Positions 28,857 through 41,752 of a DNA stretch of 64,000 nt are shown here, piece by piece. Made by a program: the position numbers and the translations under genes. Under the pieces are notes generated by a model. That model was not told where the DNA came from and did no database searches. It saw only the letters and a program-made list of their open reading frames with translations. The stretch's first letter is position 1. Each line of letters starts with the position of its first letter. The stretch comes from Burkholderia plantarii (lineage in GTDB: Bacteria > Pseudomonadota > Gammaproteobacteria > Burkholderiales > Burkholderiaceae), in NCBI RefSeq assembly GCF_001411805.1, contig NZ_CP007212.1, positions 2,542,001 through 2,606,000 on the forward strand. Reading direction: 5' to 3'.

Positions 28857-30212
28857 ATGCTCGCCGACGTCCGCCGCATCGCCGGCCTCGCGTGGCCGGT
28901 GCTGATCGGCCAGCTCGCCATCATCGCGTTCGGCGTGATCGACACCGCGATGGTGGGCCGCTATTCGGCGCTCGACCTGGCCGCACTCGGGCTGGGTTCG
29001 TCGATCTACGTGTCGGTGTTCATCGGCTTGACCGGCATCCTCTCGGCGCTGCAGCCGATCGCGGGCCAGCTCTACGGCGCGCGCCGCTTCCAGGAAATCG
29101 GCGAAGAAGTGCGCCAGGCGATGTGGCTCGCCGTGATGCTCGCCGTGCCCGGCTTCCTGCTGCTGCACTTCCCCGAACTGCTGCTGCGCGCCGCACACAC
29201 GCCGGCCGAACTGCACGACCGCACCGTCGACTACCTGCGGATCCTCGCGTTCGGGCTGCCCGCGAGCCTGATGTTCCGCATCTACAACGCGCTGACCAAC
29301 GCGGCCGGCAAGCCGCGGCTCGCGATGTTCCTGCAGCTCGGCGCGCTCGCGCTGAAGATCCCGCTCAACATCTGGTTCATCTTCGGCGGGCTCGGCGTGC
29401 CGGCGCTGGGCGGCCCCGGCTGCGGCCTCGCCAGCACGCTGATCAACTGGGCGCTCGCGCTGATCGGCTTCACGCTGGTGGCGCGGCTCGACGTGTTCGC
29501 GCCTCTCGGCATCTTCGCGCGCTTCTGCACGCCGACCTGGCAGCGCCAGAAGGCGCTGCTCAAGCTCGGACTGCCGATGGGCCTGTCGTACCTGATCGAG
29601 GTCACGTCGTACACGTTCATGGCGCTGTTCATCTCGCACTTCGGCACCACCGTGCTGGCCGGCCACCAGATCGCCGGCAATCTCGGCGCGGTGCTCTACA
29701 TGACGCCGCTGTCGATCGGCATCGCGGCCTCGACGCTGGTCGCGCGCGCGCTCGGCGCCGGCCGCCCCGACGAGGCACGGCTGCTGGCGCGGCACGGCGT
29801 GACGTTCGCGGCGCTCACCGCGCTCGGCTATGCCTGCGTGGTGCTCGCGCTGCGCCACCTGATCATCGGCGCCTACACGCCGAACCCGGCGGTGGTCGCG
29901 GCCGCGCTGCCGCTCGTGACGATCGTCGCGTTCTACCACTGCGTCGACGCGATCCAGGTGACCACCGCGTTCGTGCTGCGCGCCTACAAGGTCGCCGTGG
30001 TGCCGACCGTGATCTACGCCGTCGCGCTGTGGGGCGTCGGAGTGGGCGGCGGCTACCTGCTCGGCTTCGACATCGGCGGCTGGGCACCGGCCGCGTTGAC
30101 CGGCGCGCGCGGCTTCTGGTTCGCGAACTTCGCGAGCCTGCTGATCGCGGGCGCGGCGCTCGTCACCTACCTGAACCACATCAGCCTGCGCTGGCTGCGG
30201 CACGCGCCATAA
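28857..30212 (+). CDS. MATE family multidrug/cation efflux transporter (NorM-like)
   Basis: 451-residue transporter with 12 hydrophobic segments in two repeats. Signature segments are WPVLIGQLAIIAFGVIDTAMVGRYSALDLAALGLGSSIYVSV at the N-terminus and LKLGLPMGLSYLIEVTSYTFMALFI at the start of the second half. It exports cationic compounds in exchange for Na+ or H+. The start at 28857 is 2 bases after the upstream glycosyltransferase stop, so the two are co-transcribed. It converges on acoC with 40 bases between. Confidence 0.92.
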   Translation: MLADVRRIAGLAWPVLIGQLAIIAFGVIDTAMVGRYSALDLAALGLGSSIYVSVFIGLTGILSALQPIAGQLYGARRFQEIGEEVRQAMWLAVMLAVPGFLLLHFPELLLRAAHTPAELHDRTVDYLRILAFGLPASLMFRIYNALTNAAGKPRLAMFLQLGALALKIPLNIWFIFGGLGVPALGGPGCGLASTLINWALALIGFTLVARLDVFAPLGIFARFCTPTWQRQKALLKLGLPMGLSYLIEVTSYTFMALFISHFGTTVLAGHQIAGNLGAVLYMTPLSIGIAASTLVARALGAGRPDEARLLARHGVTFAALTALGYACVVLALRHLIIGAYTPNPAVVAAALPLVTIVAFYHCVDAIQVTTAFVLRAYKVAVVPTVIYAVALWGVGVGGGYLLGFDIGGWAPAALTGARGFWFANFASLLIAGAALVTYLNHISLRWLRHAP

Positions 30213-30252
30213 GCCAGGCGCCGTCCGTGCCGCCCGCCGCCATACCCGCTCC

Positions 30253-31374
30253 TCAGCCGCCGAGGAACGCGTCGACCAGCCGGTTCACGTCGCCGGCCGC
30301 CTCCATCTGCACCATGTGGCCGCTGCCCGGCAGGATCTCGGCGCGAATCCCGGCGGGCAGCGCGCGCGCGTGATGCGCCGGGATCACCCGGTCGCGCTCG
30401 CCCCAGATCACCAGCGTGCGCGGCGCCAGCGCCGGCAGGCTCGCGGCGAAGCGGCGGCGCTGCGTGGCGCCGTCGAACGCGGCCTCGGCGATCTTCGCGA
30501 GCGCGGCCTGCACGCCCTCGAGCCGCTTGTACCTGACGAGATCCTCGACGAGCTGGCGCGTGACCAGCGACGGATCGGCGAACAGCTTGCCGAGATGCGG
30601 CTTGAGCGTGTTGCGGCTGTTGCCGGCCACGAAGCCGTCGATGTACTCGCGGTCGATCTCCTCGCCGAGCCCGGCGCTCGCGATCAGCACCAGCGAGGCG
30701 ACGCGCCCGGGCGCGCGCCCGGCCAGCGTCATCGCCACCGCCCCGCCCAACGAATGGCCGACCAGATGCGCGCGCGAGAGACCGCGATCGTCGAGGAACG
30801 CCAGCACGCTCGCGGCCAGCTCGTCGAGTTCGCCGGTCTCTACGGCCTTGCCCGATTCCCCGTGCCCGGGCAGGTCGAGCGCGAACACGGGGCGTCGTTT
30901 CGCGAGCTCGGCGTGGTTGAACAACCAGTTGTTCAGGTCGCCGCCGAAACCGTGGATCAGCACGGCCGGCGTCGCGTCGCCGGCACCCTCGCCGAGCTTC
31001 AGGAAACGCACCGTGCGCCCGCCGATGACGGCCTTCCCGGGCTGCGGGCCGGACTCGTCGTCGGCCGCCGCGCCGGGCGTGAAATCGCGCAGGAACGCCT
31101 CGACGGCCGCGTCGATCTCGGCCTCGCCGGCCGCCTCGGCCGCCACCACGCCGAGCAGCGCGCCCACCGGCAGCGTGTCGCCCGCCCGCGCGATCTGTCG
31201 GCGCAGGACGCCGTCGAACGCGCATTCGACGCCCGATGCGATCTTGTCGGTCTCCACGTCGAGCAGCTCGTCGCCCTTGCTCACGCGCTCGCCGAGCGCC
31301 TTCAGCCAGCCGTTCACCTGCCCCTGCTCCATCGACAGCCCCCACTTGGGCATCGTGATCATGTGGATCGTCAT
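30253..31374 (-). CDS. acoC: Acetoin dehydrogenase E2 (dihydrolipoyl acetyltransferase) with alpha/beta-hydrolase domain
   Basis: Takes the acetyl group from acetoin cleavage by E1 and passes it to CoA. In 373 residues there is one N-terminal lipoyl domain, with the lipoylation lysine Lys44 in DVETDKIASGVE. A linker follows, then an alpha/beta-hydrolase fold with oxyanion HGFGGDLNNW, nucleophile LVGHSLGGAVAM and a C-terminal histidine in PGSGHMVQME. This replaces the usual CAT-like E2 catalytic core, as known for acetoin E2 proteins of this type. I see no clear E3-binding domain. It is the last gene of the aco operon, 4 bases after acoB. Confidence 0.93.
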   Translation of the reverse strand: MTIHMITMPKWGLSMEQGQVNGWLKALGERVSKGDELLDVETDKIASGVECAFDGVLRRQIARAGDTLPVGALLGVVAAEAAGEAEIDAAVEAFLRDFTPGAAADDESGPQPGKAVIGGRTVRFLKLGEGAGDATPAVLIHGFGGDLNNWLFNHAELAKRRPVFALDLPGHGESGKAVETGELDELAASVLAFLDDRGLSRAHLVGHSLGGAVAMTLAGRAPGRVASLVLIASAGLGEEIDREYIDGFVAGNSRNTLKPHLGKLFADPSLVTRQLVEDLVRYKRLEGVQAALAKIAEAAFDGATQRRRFAASLPALAPRTLVIWGERDRVIPAHHARALPAGIRAEILPGSGHMVQMEAAGDVNRLVDAFLGG

Positions 31375-31378
31375 CGCC

Positions 31379-32389
31379 TCACTTCCTCCGGGTGGTATTC
31401 AGCACGGCCCGCGCGATCGCGTCGGCGGACGGGATGTACAGGTCTTCGAGCACGCCGGCGAACGGCACCGGCGTGTGCGGCGCGGTCACCAGCTCGACCG
31501 GCGCCTTCAGCGCGTCGAACGCGCGGCTCGCCACCAGCGCCGCGATGTCGGTGGCGATCGAGCAGCGCGGGTGCGCCTCGTCCACCACCACCACGCGGCC
31601 GGTGCGCTCGGCGCTTTCGAGGATCGTCGCCTCGTCGAGCGGCGAGGTGGTGCGCAGGTCGATCACCTCCGCCTGCACGCCGTCCTTCGCGAGCCGCTGC
31701 GCCGCGTCGAGCGCCGTGTGGACCATCCGCCCGTAGGTGACGATGGTCGCGTCGTCGCCGTCGCGCGCGATGCCGGCCTCGCCGAACGGGATCGCATAGG
31801 ATTCCTCGGGCACCTCGCCGTCGCGCGAATAGAGCAGCTTGTGCTCGCAGAAGATCACCGGATCGTCGTCGCGGATCGCCTGGATCAGCAGCCCCTTGGC
31901 GTCGTAGGGCGTGGCCGGGCACACCACCTTGAGGCCGGGGATGTGGGTGAACAGCGAAGTCAGCATCTGCGAGTGCTGGGCCGCCGCGCGCAGGCCGGCG
32001 CCCGTCATGGCGCGGATCACCACCGGCGTGACGGCCTTGCCGCCGAACATGTAACGGAACTTGGCGGCCTGGTTGAAGATCTGGTCGAAGCACACGCCCA
32101 TGAAATCGATGAACATCAGCTCGGCCACCGGCCGCAGCCCGCAGGCGGCCGCGCCCACCGCCGCGCCGATGTAGCCGCCCTCGGACAGCGGCGTGTCGAG
32201 CACGCGCCCCGGATACTTGTGAAACAGGCCCTTGGTCACGCCGAGCACGCCGCCCCAGGCGTCGTCCTCGCCCGGCGCGCCCGCGCCGCCCGCGTTGTCC
32301 TCGCCCATCACGATCACGCTTTCGTCGCGTGCCATCTCCTGGCTCAGCGCTTCGTTGATCGCCTGCGAATAAGTGATTTTCCTTGCCAT
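31379..32389 (-). CDS. acoB: Acetoin dehydrogenase E1 beta subunit
   Basis: Forms the alpha2beta2 thiamine-diphosphate E1 with AcoA that cleaves acetoin to acetaldehyde and a lipoyl-bound acetyl group. The 336-residue protein shows INEALSQEMARDESVIVMGEDN, the FDQIFNQAAKFRYM segment of E1 beta subunits, and the C-terminal VELVTAPHTPVPFAGVLEDLYIP. Length and domains match pyruvate dehydrogenase-like E1 beta. It lies between acoA (58 bases upstream) and acoC. Confidence 0.95.
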   Translation of the reverse strand: MARKITYSQAINEALSQEMARDESVIVMGEDNAGGAGAPGEDDAWGGVLGVTKGLFHKYPGRVLDTPLSEGGYIGAAVGAAACGLRPVAELMFIDFMGVCFDQIFNQAAKFRYMFGGKAVTPVVIRAMTGAGLRAAAQHSQMLTSLFTHIPGLKVVCPATPYDAKGLLIQAIRDDDPVIFCEHKLLYSRDGEVPEESYAIPFGEAGIARDGDDATIVTYGRMVHTALDAAQRLAKDGVQAEVIDLRTTSPLDEATILESAERTGRVVVVDEAHPRCSIATDIAALVASRAFDALKAPVELVTAPHTPVPFAGVLEDLYIPSADAIARAVLNTTRRK

Positions 32390-32447
32390 GTCCGTCTCCT
32401 GATCGATGTCGTCGTGACTGCCGGTTCCGCCGGTCGAGCGTGTCCGC

Positions 32448-33431
32448 CTACGGGTACGACACGTAGACGTCGGTCAGCAGGTCCTCCGCCGAAGGCAGCG
32501 GCGCGGCCTTGGCGGCGGCCACCGATTCGTCGATGAGCCGCTTCACGTCGGCGTCGATCGCGCGCAGCGCGGCCGCCTCGACCATCTCGGCGCGCACCAC
32601 GCGCGCCTCGAAGCGCGTCAAGCAATCCTTCTCGTCGCGCAGCTTCTGCACCTCGCCGGGCGCGCGGTAGGTCTGCGCGTCGCCCTCGAAATGGCCGAAG
32701 TAACGCGAGAACTTGACCTCGACGAGCGTCGGGCCGCCGCCGGCGCGCGCCCGCGCGATCGCCTCGCCGAGCGCCTCGTGGACCGCGAAGAAGTCGAAGC
32801 CGTCCACGATCACGCCGGGCATGCCGAAGCCGGCCGCGCGGTCGGCGATGTTGTCGGTGGCCACCGACCAGTTGACCGAGGTGGCCTCGGCATAGCCGTT
32901 GTTTTCGGCCACGAAGATCACCGGTAGCCGCCAGACCGAGGCGAGGTTCATCGATTCGAAGATCACGCCCTGGTTCGAGGCGCCGTCGCCGAAGAAGCAC
33001 ACGCCGACGCCGCCCGTCTTGCACTGCTTCGCGGCCAGCGCCGCGCCGCAGACCAGCGGGCCGCCCGCGCCGACGATGCCGTTCGCGCCGAGCATGCCCT
33101 TCGAGAGGTCGGCGATGTGCATCGAGCCGCCCTTGCCGCGGCAGCAGCCGGTGGTGCGGCCGTAGATCTCGGCCATCATCGCGCTCACGTCGACGCCCTT
33201 GGCGATGCAGTGGCCGTGGCCGCGGTGGGTGGTGGCCACGTAGTCGACGTCGGACAGGTGCAGCATGGTGCCGACCGCGGACGCCTCCTCGCCCGCGTAA
33301 AGGTGGACGAAGCCGGGAATCTCGCCGGTCGCGAACTCGACGTGCAGCCGCTCCTCGAATTCGCGGATCGTGCGCATCAGACGGTAGGCCTCGAGCAAGG
33401 CATCGCGGCCCAGCGGGTTCGATACGGTCAT
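32448..33431 (-). CDS. acoA: Acetoin dehydrogenase E1 alpha subunit
   Basis: Thiamine-diphosphate subunit of the acetoin dehydrogenase complex. The 327-residue reading from the ATG at 33431 has MRTIREFEERLHVEFATGEIPGFVHLY, the HRGHGHCIAKG segment, and the ThDP/Mg motif beginning FFGDGASNQG and ending AENN, with GDG and NN at the expected spacing. The ORF extends much further upstream but that part is not coding. It is downstream of acoX by 130 bases. Confidence 0.95.
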   Translation of the reverse strand: MTVSNPLGRDALLEAYRLMRTIREFEERLHVEFATGEIPGFVHLYAGEEASAVGTMLHLSDVDYVATTHRGHGHCIAKGVDVSAMMAEIYGRTTGCCRGKGGSMHIADLSKGMLGANGIVGAGGPLVCGAALAAKQCKTGGVGVCFFGDGASNQGVIFESMNLASVWRLPVIFVAENNGYAEATSVNWSVATDNIADRAAGFGMPGVIVDGFDFFAVHEALGEAIARARAGGGPTLVEVKFSRYFGHFEGDAQTYRAPGEVQKLRDEKDCLTRFEARVVRAEMVEAAALRAIDADVKRLIDESVAAAKAAPLPSAEDLLTDVYVSYP

Positions 33432-33561
33432 GGTTGTCTCCTTGTTGCCTTCAAGATTGCTAAGGAAAAACGAAGCGTGGCGTGCATCGACGCTTCGCGG
33501 GGTGCCGACACAAGCGGAGGCGGGCCAGCGCACCGATCGTCGCGATGCCCGCGCGCGCGGA

Positions 33562-34617
33562 TCAAGGCGGCATGGGGAACGCGCGCAGCAGTTGCCGTGA
33601 CGCGGCCTCGCGCAGCGTCGCCTCGACGTCGACCGTGACGGGGCCGTGCCAGTCGAGCGCGACCTCGTAGCGGTCGCCGCGCGCGAGTTCGATCTCGCGT
33701 TCGCCGTCGAACGCGAGCGTGCCGGCCCCGGCCGTGATCGGCATCCAGACGCCGGGCTCGATCCGCTCGCAGGCGTGCAGCAGCACGCGCTCGACGCGGC
33801 CCGGCGCCAGCGCGGCGAGCACCGCCACGCCGCCCTGCGCCGCGTCGTCGGCAAACCGCATCGCGAGTCCGTAGGGCGCCTCGCGCGAGAGCGGCGCGAA
33901 CGCGCCGCCGAGTGCGGACAGGCCGATGCCGTGCGGTTCGGCGAAGGTCAGGAACAGCGCCTCGAGATCGGCGGGTTCGGAAATCGCGCGCGCGCCGACG
34001 AAGCGCTGGCGCGCCGCGCAGACGTCGACCAGCGCGATCTCCTCGCGCCCGCGCGCCGGCCCCGCCACGCAGCGCACCAACAGCCGCTTGTTGCGCTTGA
34101 GCGCGGCCTCGGGCGGCACCGCGCCGGTGGCGACCAGCGCGCCGGCGATGCCGGCCACGGTCGCCTCGCGCGCCTCGGGGAACGCGTTGTTGGTGCCGGT
34201 CGAAAGCGCCAGCAGCGGCGTCGCGCCGGCATGCGCGGCGACCGCGCGATGCGTGCCGTCGCCGCCCAGCACCGCGATCAGCGCGACCCCGAGCTTGCGC
34301 ATCCAGGCCACGCCCGCGTGCGTGTCGGCCGTGCTGTCGGTGGGCGGCAGATCGGCGAACACCACCTCGGGCCAACGCTCGCGCGTGGCGAGCGCCGCGT
34401 GCGTGTCGAGCGCGCGCAGCAGCAGCGCCGAGATGCCGGCGCGGTCGCGCAGCGTCACGACGCGCTCGACGCCGAGCGCACCGAGCCCCGCCAGCAGGCG
34501 CACGATCATGTTGGCCTTCTCGGCCGTCGGGAACACCGAGGCATGCGTGGTCAGGCGGCGGATGTCGCGTCCCGAGGCCGGGTTCGCGATCACGCCGACG
34601 GTTACGGGCGCGGTCAC
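33562..34617 (-). CDS. acoX: AcoX: ATP-NAD kinase-like protein of the acetoin operon
   Basis: 351-residue protein resembling ATP-NAD/AcoX kinases: VIANPASGRDIRRLTTH at the N-terminus and LIAVLGGDGTHRAVAAH, the GGDGT motif of the NAD kinase/diacylglycerol kinase fold. Named after the first gene of the acoXABC operon of Cupriavidus necator; its precise role in acetoin breakdown is not settled. The start is GTG at 34617 with AGGAG 8 bases upstream; no ATG fits. It is the first gene after the sigma-54 promoter. Confidence 0.88.
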   Translation of the reverse strand: MTAPVTVGVIANPASGRDIRRLTTHASVFPTAEKANMIVRLLAGLGALGVERVVTLRDRAGISALLLRALDTHAALATRERWPEVVFADLPPTDSTADTHAGVAWMRKLGVALIAVLGGDGTHRAVAAHAGATPLLALSTGTNNAFPEAREATVAGIAGALVATGAVPPEAALKRNKRLLVRCVAGPARGREEIALVDVCAARQRFVGARAISEPADLEALFLTFAEPHGIGLSALGGAFAPLSREAPYGLAMRFADDAAQGGVAVLAALAPGRVERVLLHACERIEPGVWMPITAGAGTLAFDGEREIELARGDRYEVALDWHGPVTVDVEATLREAASRQLLRAFPMPP

Positions 34618-34703
34618 TGGCGTGTCTCCTGTCGGCCGCGTGTACGCCAGCCGGTTCGGTATCGTGGTCGCCGCCGCGGGTGCAACGACGCCGCCGCCTC
34701 TTC

Positions 34704-34719
34704 TGCAAGGCACATGCCA
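34704..34719 (-). promoter_or_regulatory. Sigma-54 (-24/-12) promoter of acoXABC
   Basis: Minus-strand TGGCATGTGCCTTGCA matches the sigma-54 consensus TGGCACN5TTGCA at nearly every fixed position. GG (34718-34717) and GC (34706-34705) are exactly 10 bases apart. It lies 87 bases upstream of the acoX GTG, predicting a start of transcription near 34693. AcoR, encoded divergently, carries GAFTGA and would be its activator. Confidence 0.88.
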
Positions 34720-34818
34720 GATCGGCTCGATTCGGCGCGAACCCTTGTCGTAACGGCACGGCGCGCGATCTTTCCGGCAGTGCGGCGAGGCCGGCAGGCG
34801 GCCCGCGTCTCGCGATTC

Positions 34819-34839
34819 CGTCTCGCCGCGTGCGAGACG
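34819..34839. promoter_or_regulatory. Inverted repeat, candidate AcoR enhancer site 1
   Basis: CGTCTCGC (34819-34826) and GCGAGACG (34832-34839) form perfect 8-bp arms 5 bases apart, about 126-146 bases upstream of the predicted aco transcription start. A further GTCTCGC copy lies at 34807-34813. The position suits an upstream activator site for a sigma-54 promoter. Confidence 0.5.
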
Positions 34840-34958
34840 CCGCGGCCTCCGCATCCATTTCGCCGCGCCGCAGCGCGACGGGCGCGGCGCCGCGCCCCGG
34901 GCCCGCCACGCCGCGATGCGGGTAGCGCATGCTGCGGCGCACGCGGTCGCGTCCGGCA

Positions 34959-34974
34959 TGAGACGTTCGTCTCA
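34959..34974. promoter_or_regulatory. Inverted repeat, candidate AcoR enhancer site 2
   Basis: TGAGACGTTCGTCTCA: perfect 7-bp arms around TT, sharing the GAGACG/CGTCTC core with site 1. It lies about 270 bases upstream of the aco start and 89 bases upstream of the acoR start, so it could serve both promoters. Confidence 0.5.
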
Positions 34975-35062
34975 GCGCGTCGCCGTGCTGCGCCGCAGGG
35001 TGATCGGCACCGCGCGATGTGCTACAAGAGGCACGCCATCCCGCCCAAGCCGGAGCGCCCCG

Positions 35063-37006
<1,944 letters not shown>

Positions 37007-37544
37007 GACGCCGCCGCGACGGGCCGGGGATCCGACACCGGATATGCCTGATCGACGCCGATCGACGCCCGGGTCGCCACTCGGACCCGCATCCGGCGCG
37101 CGCCGGAGTCGAGCCGCCAACCGGTTTTCGAGCCGGTGATCGACCCGGCTTCCGAACCGGCCTTTCAAGCCGCGAGCGAATCGGCATCGCCCAAGCCGCC
37201 CGCCGCACCGGCGTGCCGCCGTCACACGCGCCACGCCGCCCCGCGCAAACCCGTCCCTGCAACCGCCCGGCCTGGTCGATCGATCCGAACCGCCCTGCCC
37301 ACTTCGCGCCGGCCCCGCCGCGGACCGTCCCGGACATGCCCCACCCCAGCGTCAAACATCGTAAAACGGCCGTCCCCGGCCGCGCGCCCCCTTTACAGTC
37401 CACGCCGCAATGCGCAACACTGCCCACGCCGTCTCAAAAAGGACATGCGTTTGTCCCGTGCTGATTCGCGGCCCGACGGCGGCCCGCCTCGCGTGATCGT
37501 CTGTTCCAACAGCGGTTCGACCGCTCAACTGGGGAGTTCCTGTC
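37007..37544. other. Intergenic region downstream of acoR
   Basis: 538 bases with no gene that I can support. Short GC-rich dyads occur, such as ACCGG/CCGGT around 37121-37138, but no T-tract terminator is visible after acoR. Near the right end GGGGAG at about 37531-37536 is the ribosome binding site of the next gene. A promoter for that gene must lie here but I cannot place it. Confidence 0.4.
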
Positions 37545-38186
37545 ATGCAGAACATGCTGAAGACGTTGCTGATGCTGTTCGTCGCGCTGTCGATGTCGCT
37601 CACGGCGACGTTCGCGGCCGCCGTGGAGGTCAACACCGCCGATCAGGCGGCGCTCGAATCGGTAAAGGGCCTGGGACCGGTGAAATCGAAGGCGATCGTC
37701 GACGAGCGGACGAAAAACGGCCCGTTCAAGAGCGCGGACGATCTCGCGAACCGCGTGAAGGGGCTCGGCCAGAAATCGGTCACGAACCTCGAGGCGGCGG
37801 GCCTGACGATCGGCGGCTCGACGGCACCGCCGACCGGCGCGAAGGCGGCCCCGACGGCCGGCACGCGCTCGACCGGGACGCAGGCCGGCACCAGCACCGG
37901 CACGCCGGCGCCGGCTCCGGGCGCGGCAACGCCGGCAGCACCGACGGCGCCGACCACCGCCGCGCCGGCCCCGGCATCGGCCGCCGACACGGCCACCAAA
38001 CCGGCCCGCAGCAAGCGCGCGAAGAAGCAGGACAAGGCTACCGCCGCCGCCGGCGCGTCGGCAGCCTCGACGCCTGCCGCCACGGCAAGCGTGCCGGCTG
38101 CGGGTTCGGCACCGAAGGCGAAGGGTTCGAGGAAATCGAAGAAGAATCAGGCCGCATCGGCCGCGACGGGAACCTCGGGCACCTGA
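37545..38186 (+). CDS. ComEA-like helix-hairpin-helix protein
   Basis: 213-residue exported protein. It has a cleavable signal peptide (residues 1-26, ending TATFAAA), then a ComEA-type helix-hairpin-helix domain (about 27-85: VEVNTADQAALESVKGLGPVKSKAIVDERTKNGPFKSADDLANRVKGLGQKS). A low-complexity Ala/Thr/Pro tail follows, rich in Lys towards the end (about 95-213). HhH domains of this type bind DNA non-specifically, and ComEA binds incoming DNA during natural transformation. The long basic tail is unusual for ComEA and may also bind nucleic acid or the cell wall. A role in uptake is inference; no other com genes are in the window. Confidence 0.85.
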   Translation: MQNMLKTLLMLFVALSMSLTATFAAAVEVNTADQAALESVKGLGPVKSKAIVDERTKNGPFKSADDLANRVKGLGQKSVTNLEAAGLTIGGSTAPPTGAKAAPTAGTRSTGTQAGTSTGTPAPAPGAATPAAPTAPTTAAPAPASAADTATKPARSKRAKKQDKATAAAGASAASTPAATASVPAAGSAPKAKGSRKSKKNQAASAATGTSGT

Positions 38187-38296
38187 GCGGCACGGCCGCC
38201 CGCCGCGACACGGCTCGCGCGGCGGGCACCTTCATCGGCCGGCGTCGCCACGCGGCGCCGGCCCGGGAAACCGGCATCATTCATTGGAGAATCATC

Positions 38297-38719
38297 ATGG
38301 GTCTGCTCGACATCGTGGGTGGCGTGCTTGGCGGCGAAAACGGCGGCAACCAGAACGCCCTGCTCGCCGTGGCGCTCGAATTCATCAACAACCAGCCCGG
38401 CGGCCTGAACGGCCTGATCGAAAAATTCCGCCAGGGCGGCGCGGGCGAGATCATCGGCTCGTGGGTGGGCAACGGCGAGAACCAGCCAATCTCGCCCGAC
38501 ACGCTGCAGAACGTGCTCGGCTCCGACGCGGTCGCGGCGATCGCGAGCAAGGTCGGCCTCGATCCGGCACAGGCCTCGAGCATCCTCGCGCAGGTGCTGC
38601 CGCACGCGGTGAACCACGCCACGCCGAACGGCGAGGTGCCGGCCGGCGGCCAGGTCGACACGTCGAACCTGCTCGGCACGCTGTCGCAGCTGACCGGGCT
38701 GTTCGGCAAGTCGGCGTAA
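38297..38719 (+). CDS. YidB family (DUF937) protein
   Basis: 140-residue protein of unknown function with the DUF937/YidB signature: MGLLDIVGGVLGG, NQNALLAVALEFINNQPGGLNGLIEKF, GEIIGSWVGNGENQPISPDTLQNVLG and SSILAQVLPHAVNHATPNG. It has no signal peptide or membrane segment and is glycine-rich. The start at 38297 has TTGGAGAATCATC just upstream. It is a single gene ended by a bidirectional terminator. Confidence 0.88.
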   Translation: MGLLDIVGGVLGGENGGNQNALLAVALEFINNQPGGLNGLIEKFRQGGAGEIIGSWVGNGENQPISPDTLQNVLGSDAVAAIASKVGLDPAQASSILAQVLPHAVNHATPNGEVPAGGQVDTSNLLGTLSQLTGLFGKSA

Positions 38720-38763
38720 GGCTGCAAGGCTGAAGGCCCCCGGACCGCCCCGCTCCGGAACAA

Positions 38764-38790
38764 GAAAAACCCCGCCGAGGCGGGGTTTTT
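38764..38790. terminator. Bidirectional terminator between yidB-like gene and clpB
   Basis: AAAAACCCCGCC/GGCGGGGTTTTT around GA. The A and T tracts on both sides allow it to end transcripts from either side; clpB ends at 38818 on the minus strand. Confidence 0.92.
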
Positions 38791-38817
38791 CATCGGCACG
38801 GCAGCCGCGCGCCGGCT

Positions 38818-41415
<2,598 letters not shown>

Positions 41416-41447
41416 GAAGAGACCTCCAATTTTCGAATAGCACCAAC

Positions 41448-41473
41448 ATGAGGATGGTTATCGGGCTTTCAAG
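41448..41473 (-). promoter_or_regulatory. Sigma-32 (RpoH) promoter of clpB
   Basis: Minus strand reads CTTGAAA (41473-41467), a 13-base spacer, then CCTCAT (41453-41448). This is a close match to the heat-shock consensus CTTGAAA-N11-16-CCCCAT. It lies 33 bases upstream of the clpB ATG. Confidence 0.85.
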
Positions 41474-41752
41474 CGGTCGCAAGGCAAGATGTGTGCCGTG
41501 GTCCGGCCGGCGCGGGTGGCGACGCTTCGCGAAGCATGATCGGCGAGGCGCGCGACAACGGCAAGGCAGGCGGCGCGCAGGGACGCGGGCGGCGTCCGGA
41601 CCGGGGGCCGGCGGCGGGAAAGCGCCGGCGAAAGGAGCGCGGCGGCGGGTGCTGGTGCGATGCCCGGAACGTTTCGCGGCGGGCTTCGCGGTGGCGGGAG
41701 TGACGCTGTCGCGATCGGTGGCGAGAACGCCGATCGCGGCGGCTCGCGCCGC
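41474..41752. other. Intergenic region between clpB and nsrR
   Basis: About 280 bases between the clpB promoter and the 3' end of nsrR. It is G-rich on the plus strand and contains small hairpins (for example CTTCGCGAAG at 41524-41533, GCGGC-TCGC-GCCGC around 41739-41752) but no reading frame or RNA that I recognise. Confidence 0.4.
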
